Shown piece by piece: positions 58,921 through 64,000 of a stretch of 64,000 bases of DNA. Below the pieces are notes generated by a model. That model was not told the DNA's origin, did not search any database, and worked only from the letters and a program-made list of their open reading frames with translations. The stretch spans positions 89,860,923 through 89,924,922 of the forward strand of contig CM031857.1 of the NCBI GenBank assembly GCA_018697195.1, read 5' to 3'. The DNA is from Certhia americana (Eukaryota; Chordata; Aves; Passeriformes; Certhiidae). The stretch's first letter is position 1, and the number at the start of each line of letters is the position of its first letter. The position numbers and the translations under genes were made by a program.

Positions 58921-61900
58921 CAAATGTATTGGTGTTTTGAAATGTACACTTTCTTTATGGATAATGGGTTACAAACATTGGAGGTTTTATGCAGAAGTTT
59001 TAAGAAGAAAGGAATAGTAGTTTAGAGCAAGAAAAGAAAGAAACTGATAGATAAAATAATAAAAGCTAGTGAATGGAAGGATTTGATTTTCAAGATTTAC
59101 TGTAAAATTTGCTCTCAGAGTCATATGACAGCCATAAATGGCACAGGGTGCAGAGCTGTAATTTCTGCAGGGAAGTCATGTTTATCAGGAGTGGCTTGTT
59201 CGCCAAAGTGTGAAAAAAACTGACAAACTAAAATATCATGTTGACACACAAGGGATATGGTTGGAAAAAGTGTGTGGTGGAAAGTGATTGAAAAGCAAAG
59301 GAGAGAGAAGAAAAGAGCTTTACCTGCAGTATACTGGGTTACTTCCATCCAGTGGTAGCATTAATGTTTTGACAGTCCTTGTTACAGGATGGGTTGTCTT
59401 GCAATGAATGCAGCATCACCCAAGCAAGGTGGAGCAGGTGTTGGCTGAGCATTTAGGATCAAACAATACTTGAACTTCTGGGGTCCCCCTAAGTGTTGAC
59501 ACATGCCACTGGCTCTCCCAAGTGCTCTGGTGGTGTGGTGTTGTGTCATCTCTGCCAGTAGGATTTATTTGGATCCACAGAGATGGCTGGTCTAATCATC
59601 ACCAGCCTCCCTTCTCCTGCCACCACTCAGAAATTTGTATCCACTGAGTTTGGGGCAGTGATGTAAAATATAAACTTCCCAGCCTATTTACTTCTGTCTA
59701 AGGACTTAGAGGCATGGGGCCTGAAGCTCTTTTTGCCTCTGGCTTAAACATGTTTATGCTTGTCCTGACAGAATGCTTCTAGGCAGGGGGTCCTGATCTC
59801 CTCACCCCATGTATTGCTCTCAATGTTTTTTCTCCCTCTCCTTTCCCTCTCCTGCCACTGCTGCGGTTTGCCCAGCTGCATGAGGGAGCAAAACCAAAGG
59901 GAAATTAATTGTACTTCATCTTGGGTTAATTTTTGTATGGGTTAGTTCCCTGACCCAGCTCACTGCACAGCATCCCAATATTCATGCTGGCAGGAGCAGA
60001 CAGGAGAGGAGAGCAGCTGCAGGTGGTGAAGAAAGCCAGAGCATTCTCTCCAGCAGCAACACTGGTTTACACTGGGGCTTTGTGCTCCTCTGTCACAGTA
60101 TGTTAGACAGAACTGCCTCAGGAGGAGGGGGAGGTTTACCACTAGGATATTGCACCAAGGACTGGGACAGCCAAGACACAGAGGTTGCAACCACTCACAG
60201 AAAGGCTGGCACTGTCCCAGCCCAGCTCACCAAGGATTGCTGTGCTCACCTTTCTTCCCAATTTTCACTGATTCCTGGTTTTTTTTGAGTCATGGGAGGT
60301 GTAGTTAATTCTTACTGTCAAGGCTTTTTAAAAGGAGCTGCACCTGGGAGAAACTTCTCTTAATAAGGTCCTGTCACTTTTCAAGTTCTTTTCAGAATTT
60401 TCCAAATCCATGATAAAAAGAAAATATGTTATTTCACCTAATAATAACTTCTATATGTGCTTAATACTAGGTTATTATTCATGGTTTTATGTTCTTATAC
60501 TGTGCAAATTACACTTTACTGTGTGTCACCTTCTATAAGAAAATCTACTTTTTCCTTACATTTTTTTTGTGAAATAATGCACTGTAGTTCTTGAGTTTTA
60601 TAATTCCTTGGGGACTTTTTGAGTATTTAAAAGATGAGCTTGCTGTCAGCCTTCATACCTTTGCCTTTTTATTTGGAGAGACTATTGGCATCTTAATGTC
60701 TAAGCTCAGGTAGAGGAATACATTCATACAAATTTCATACAAAGCTTATGTTAATGTATATTGTGTATGTGATAGTATTACGATTTCTTAAGGTAAATAA
60801 TACGTTTACCGCTTGCAAAGCACAGAATTTGGGGAAAGTTTCTTAAGAAACAGCTATAATAGTGAGTTCTGGGAATGAGCTTGCTATTTTTATTCCTGTC
60901 AAAAGTGCAGGATGCTGTGTTTCAGCACCAGGGGTGCAATGTGCACAGGAGCTGTGCCTGGTGTATGTGCTGGACCCAACACTCTGAGATGTGGGGTCTG
61001 CCCCAGAGCACTCTTCAGTTTTGACTGGTTGGCAGCCCCGGAGCTGAATGACCACCCTGGGGCAATGGAGGACAGCAGAGGGCTCTCTGAGGTCCCAGTG
61101 CCCACTGAACTGGGAATGGATTTACGTGGTGGTTGGTGGGGCAGGGAGATGGGATAACCTTGGTTAGAAACTTGGTGGGCAGGGCTGGAGTGGAAGGAGG
61201 ACCCCCAGGAGAAGGGGGGTCATGTATTGGCCACCTCCTGTTGCTTCTAACTGATGGTGTCTCTTTGCAAGTCCTCCTGCAGTCTGTGTGTGTGGTATCT
61301 CCTCGTGGGTTTGTGTACATACATATCTTAAAGCCAGACTGGTTTCACGGAAACTCTCTAACTTCTTATTTCCTGGCCAGCAGTTTGTTAATGCAAAGTG
61401 CATGCATGGGAATGCAGAGGGCTCTTGACCTGCCTGGTGCCTGGCAGTGAAGTTAAGCGAGCATGAAATCATTAATACAAGACTGCATTTGTTTGAAATT
61501 GCAGTATAACAGAACCCTCTGGCAGTGAGCATAATGTTAATGGACGTAAAGAGGTTGCAAGTGCTCAGTAGAATGGCATTTTTTGGGTACATGCTATGCC
61601 CCATGCAGGCGGGGCTGGTCCCTCAAACCAGGGCAGTTGGTGAATGAGGATTTTCTTGAAGAATCTCCTTTCTACCCACATCCACCCTGGCAGCTTTTCA
61701 CTGGGTCTGGCAGCTCTTTGCTGCTTTTATTCATAGATGAATTTGAAACTGACTTTTTGCCGAGAATCCACTTTTTTATGCAATTAAAAATAATGTCAGT
61801 AAAATAAAAAGTACTCATCATGTTTTCTGTTGGTGCTTGCTCTGGGAGAAGCCTTGTTTAAAGCAAATCCTACAGAGGGTTTTGCAAAGGTCTGAAGAAT

Positions 61901-62239
61901 GAAAAGTACTTAGTGAATGTTTTCCTCATTTAAAAAAAATTCTGTTGGCTTGGTATAACTCTGTGACTTGGCGTGAAAACTCTGAATTTATTTGGCTCTG
62001 TTGGTCTTGGCTGTGGCAGGCGTCTTCTGCTAATCTTGGAGAGTTAATGAATTAAGTGTAGTTACTTATTAAAGCAGCTGCACAGTGCTGACATTGCAGG
62101 GAGCCTTGCAGCCCTGGTGCTGGCCTCAGGAGGCAGTGGGGCAAGGGCAGCTGGTGCTGGGGTTACAGGGGCCTGGGTGGGGCCAGGGGAAGCTGTACCA
62201 AGGCCAGTGAGAACCATTCCCTAACATCCATCTCTTTTT
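58921..62239. other. Unique non-coding sequence
   Basis: GC-richer patches at 59960-60250 and 60900-61320 have many short overlapping frames. The longest is 146 codons, minus strand, 61164-61604, without similarity. A G-rich cluster lies at 61138-61153. The A8 at about 61930 is the only notable homopolymer. No gene is supported. Confidence 0.5.
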
Positions 62240-62261
62240 CACCACCACCACCACCACCACC
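62240..62261. repeat. (CAC)7 trinucleotide repeat
   Basis: Seven uninterrupted CAC units plus one C. The minus strand reads GGT. It is a candidate polymorphic microsatellite. Confidence 0.92.
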
Positions 62262-63305
62262 TACTTTTTCATCATTATTCCTCTGTTTTTCATCCTGTTC
62301 TGCTCCATAGCTTACCTTGCAGCTGTAAAAGGGGGTTGTGTGTGTCCAAAAGTGTGCATGCTCTACTCCCAAAGGTGCATCTTTCTACCAATCCTGCCTG
62401 CCCCATATCCTTAGACAGTCGTGATTACAACAGAAGTGTTACTACTCAAAAAGATAATGAGCACTTAATCTACCTGCAAGTCTTGTGTTACAGCTTATGA
62501 GGTTTTGCAGGAACAGCAGATGAGGGCTGTGGGACATCCCCCTGCATGCCTTGTTTATCTCTCTGTACCCTTTCAAGGCCTCATTATGTAGTACTTGCCC
62601 TTTCTTAGGAAATCAGTCTTTCAGTGGGATGGCTTAGTCAGCATTGTCTCTTCGGTGAAGCCTCGAAGAACTTTTTATGTCTGTAGAAAGGGGTTTGGTT
62701 TATTTTTAATTTTAATGTCAGTTGTTTCAATGTCTAACAGATATGTACCCCCTGCATTGGTGCAGCCCCTCCATTTTCGTTGAGAACAGCAAAGCAGACG
62801 AGAAATTCTTTTACCTAGGAAAAGGTCTTGATGTGTTAAATATAGCCTTTTAGTCTGCATCTAGATTTGCCATTAGATATTTCTGGCTTTTCCCCCTAGG
62901 TTAAAGCGCATTTTGTGACTTGAAACCTCTTTCCTCTGTAACAACCTGAATGTTGTTAACGAGTCACCTCTTAGTTCTCTTGGGCAAATAAGGCAGTCTT
63001 TTAGCATTGTTTCATTTCCTCAATCTCAGATTAATTTGGTATCATTTTCCTGAATCCAAACCCTCTCTAATCTGTTGGTGTTTCACCCTGATGGATGGGC
63101 AGCTGTTGGGACAGGGTACAGTACTTGCCTAAAGACTTCACTGCTGCCACAGATACTCATCCTTTATTCCTTAATCCTTGCCAGTACACCCGTGATTTTT
63201 CATAGGGTAGTAGGGGTTTGCTGTATTTCAGAAGAACTCTCCTTTTCAGGCAACTCACGATGACTTAAATAATTGGCGCATCCACAGTTGTGTTTATCCG
63301 TGTTT
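62262..63305. other. Unique non-coding sequence
   Basis: Short frames only (62 codons or fewer), no repeat family recognised. Confidence 0.5.
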
Positions 63306-63319
63306 CCCCCCCCCCCCCC
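63306..63319. repeat. Poly(C) run, C14
   Basis: Fourteen C, then G, then CCC. Long C/G homopolymers are rare in vertebrate DNA and prone to sequencing length error. Confidence 0.9.
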
Positions 63320-63439
63320 GCCCTTGAATTTTGATTCTTCTCCAGCTGTTACCAAAAAATGATTGGTATTTTCTTTCAGATCATTCATGAAGACATGAAG
63401 CAGTTTTGTATCCAGATCCCTGTAGACCCCATTAAAAAA
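63320..63439. other. Unique non-coding sequence
   Basis: Nothing recognisable. Confidence 0.5.
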
Positions 63440-63740
63440 GCTACTCTCAGATGATGAAGCCCATTTATGATTAGAGGAGTTTCATTCATGTGTATGAACT
63501 CATTGTCAGCTGCTTTTTAATCGATTTGGCATCAGCTGCATTGATTTTGTGTAAGTGCTTTTAAAAACAGTCAGGGTTGCTAGTTATACATGTGTCTGGG
63601 TGCTGCACAGAAGTCTGTCCTGGGATTGTAGATCGCTTCTGCATATCATTCTGTCAGAAAACAGCAGCAAGCGTGCTTGACTGGACCTGTTTCCTGTAAA
63701 ACCATGTTGATTAAGGTTAATTAATTATGCTCTCATCTTT
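63440..63740. promoter_or_regulatory. Candidate conserved non-coding element
   Basis: Complex block with 'TTTTTAATCGATTTGGCATC', 'GCTGCATTGATTTTG' and 'GATTAAGGTTAATTAATTATGC'. Homeodomain-like cores with no repeats suggest an enhancer. Inference only. Confidence 0.3.
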
Positions 63741-64000
63741 TCATTAAGTATATAACTTGAACTGCTGTGTTTGGAAAGTAATGTTTCATTTGTTTTACAA
63801 AATACTTAGGATACTGAGTCCAGTCTGCAGTTTATTATATAGAGGAAATATGGTTTATTTGTTTCTCACAGGTTTTCAACCATAAATTCAAGAGTGTGTG
63901 GAATGATGAGCTGTGATTTACCAGCCAGGCCATTCCAGAGTGTCTGCCTTTTCTTTATTTCTCGATTCATATCCTCAAAAAAAAAAAAAAGTCACGATAC
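63741..64000. other. Unique sequence at window end with A14
   Basis: Unique AT-rich sequence. A14 at 63977-63990, ten bases before the window edge. Confidence 0.6.

Noticed and set aside
60921..60937. REST/NRSF-like site (TTCAGCACC)
   Set aside because: Only the left half matches. The right half (GGGTGCAAT) does not fit the consensus.
61164..61604. Minus-strand frame of 146 codons
   Set aside because: Overlaps another frame on the plus strand in a GC-rich patch. Its Pro/Leu/Thr-rich translation has no family match.
1..64000. LTR retrovirus, DNA transposon, tRNA, rRNA and CRISPR signals
   Set aside because: Searched by eye for paired LTRs with TG..CA ends, primer-binding sites, terminal inverted repeats, tRNA box A/B pairs, rRNA core words and regular spaced repeats. 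None was found that I could support.

Overview
This window reads as non-coding DNA from a bird nuclear chromosome. The best evidence is transposon content: the only interspersed repeats I can recognise are CR1 LINE fragments. All are 5'-truncated and decayed, and they end in the short ATTCTATG-like 3' terminus typical of avian CR1. I see no Alu, L1, MIR or B1-like elements, no LTR pair, no operon-like gene packing and no CpG island. CR1 also occurs in turtles and crocodilians, so 'bird' is an inference from overall texture. A species or order cannot be read from the sequence.

No protein-coding exon, tRNA, rRNA or CRISPR array can be supported. The longest ATG-to-stop frame is 168 codons (3872-4378). 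That is about what chance gives in 64 kb read in six frames, and none of the translations resembles a protein family I know. The only translations with recognisable protein similarity are reverse-transcriptase relics inside the CR1 copies at about 12.5-13.6 kb and 27.0-27.6 kb. The window is therefore an intergenic desert, a very long intron, or both.

Layout. 1-10.7 kb: unique T-rich sequence, a small 16-bp tandem repeat (149-196), A and T homopolymers, and an AT-rich candidate conserved block at 7.5-7.8 kb. 10.7-13.6 kb: two CR1 fragments on the plus strand, including the longest one. 13.6-27 kb: unique sequence with several AT-rich candidate regulatory blocks and one short minus-strand CR1 end. 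27.0-28.0 kb: a tail-to-tail CR1 pair. 28-33 kb: unique T-rich sequence. About 33-47 kb: unique sequence in which the plus strand is visibly richer in A, with a GC-rich patch at 42.4-42.9 kb and candidate regulatory blocks near 45-47.6 kb. About 48-64 kb: T/G-rich tracts again, a further CR1 end, and the densest group of regulatory-looking blocks (53.6, 55.2-56.4, 57.1, 58.7 and 63.5 kb).

If the window has a function, it is most likely cis-regulatory. Supporting hints are a near-perfect palindromic RFX X-box, several exact POU octamers, TAATTA homeodomain cores in AT-rich stretches free of repeats, and a few stem-loops. These are pattern-based inferences, and multi-species alignment would be decisive. 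I did not find an undescribed gene system here.
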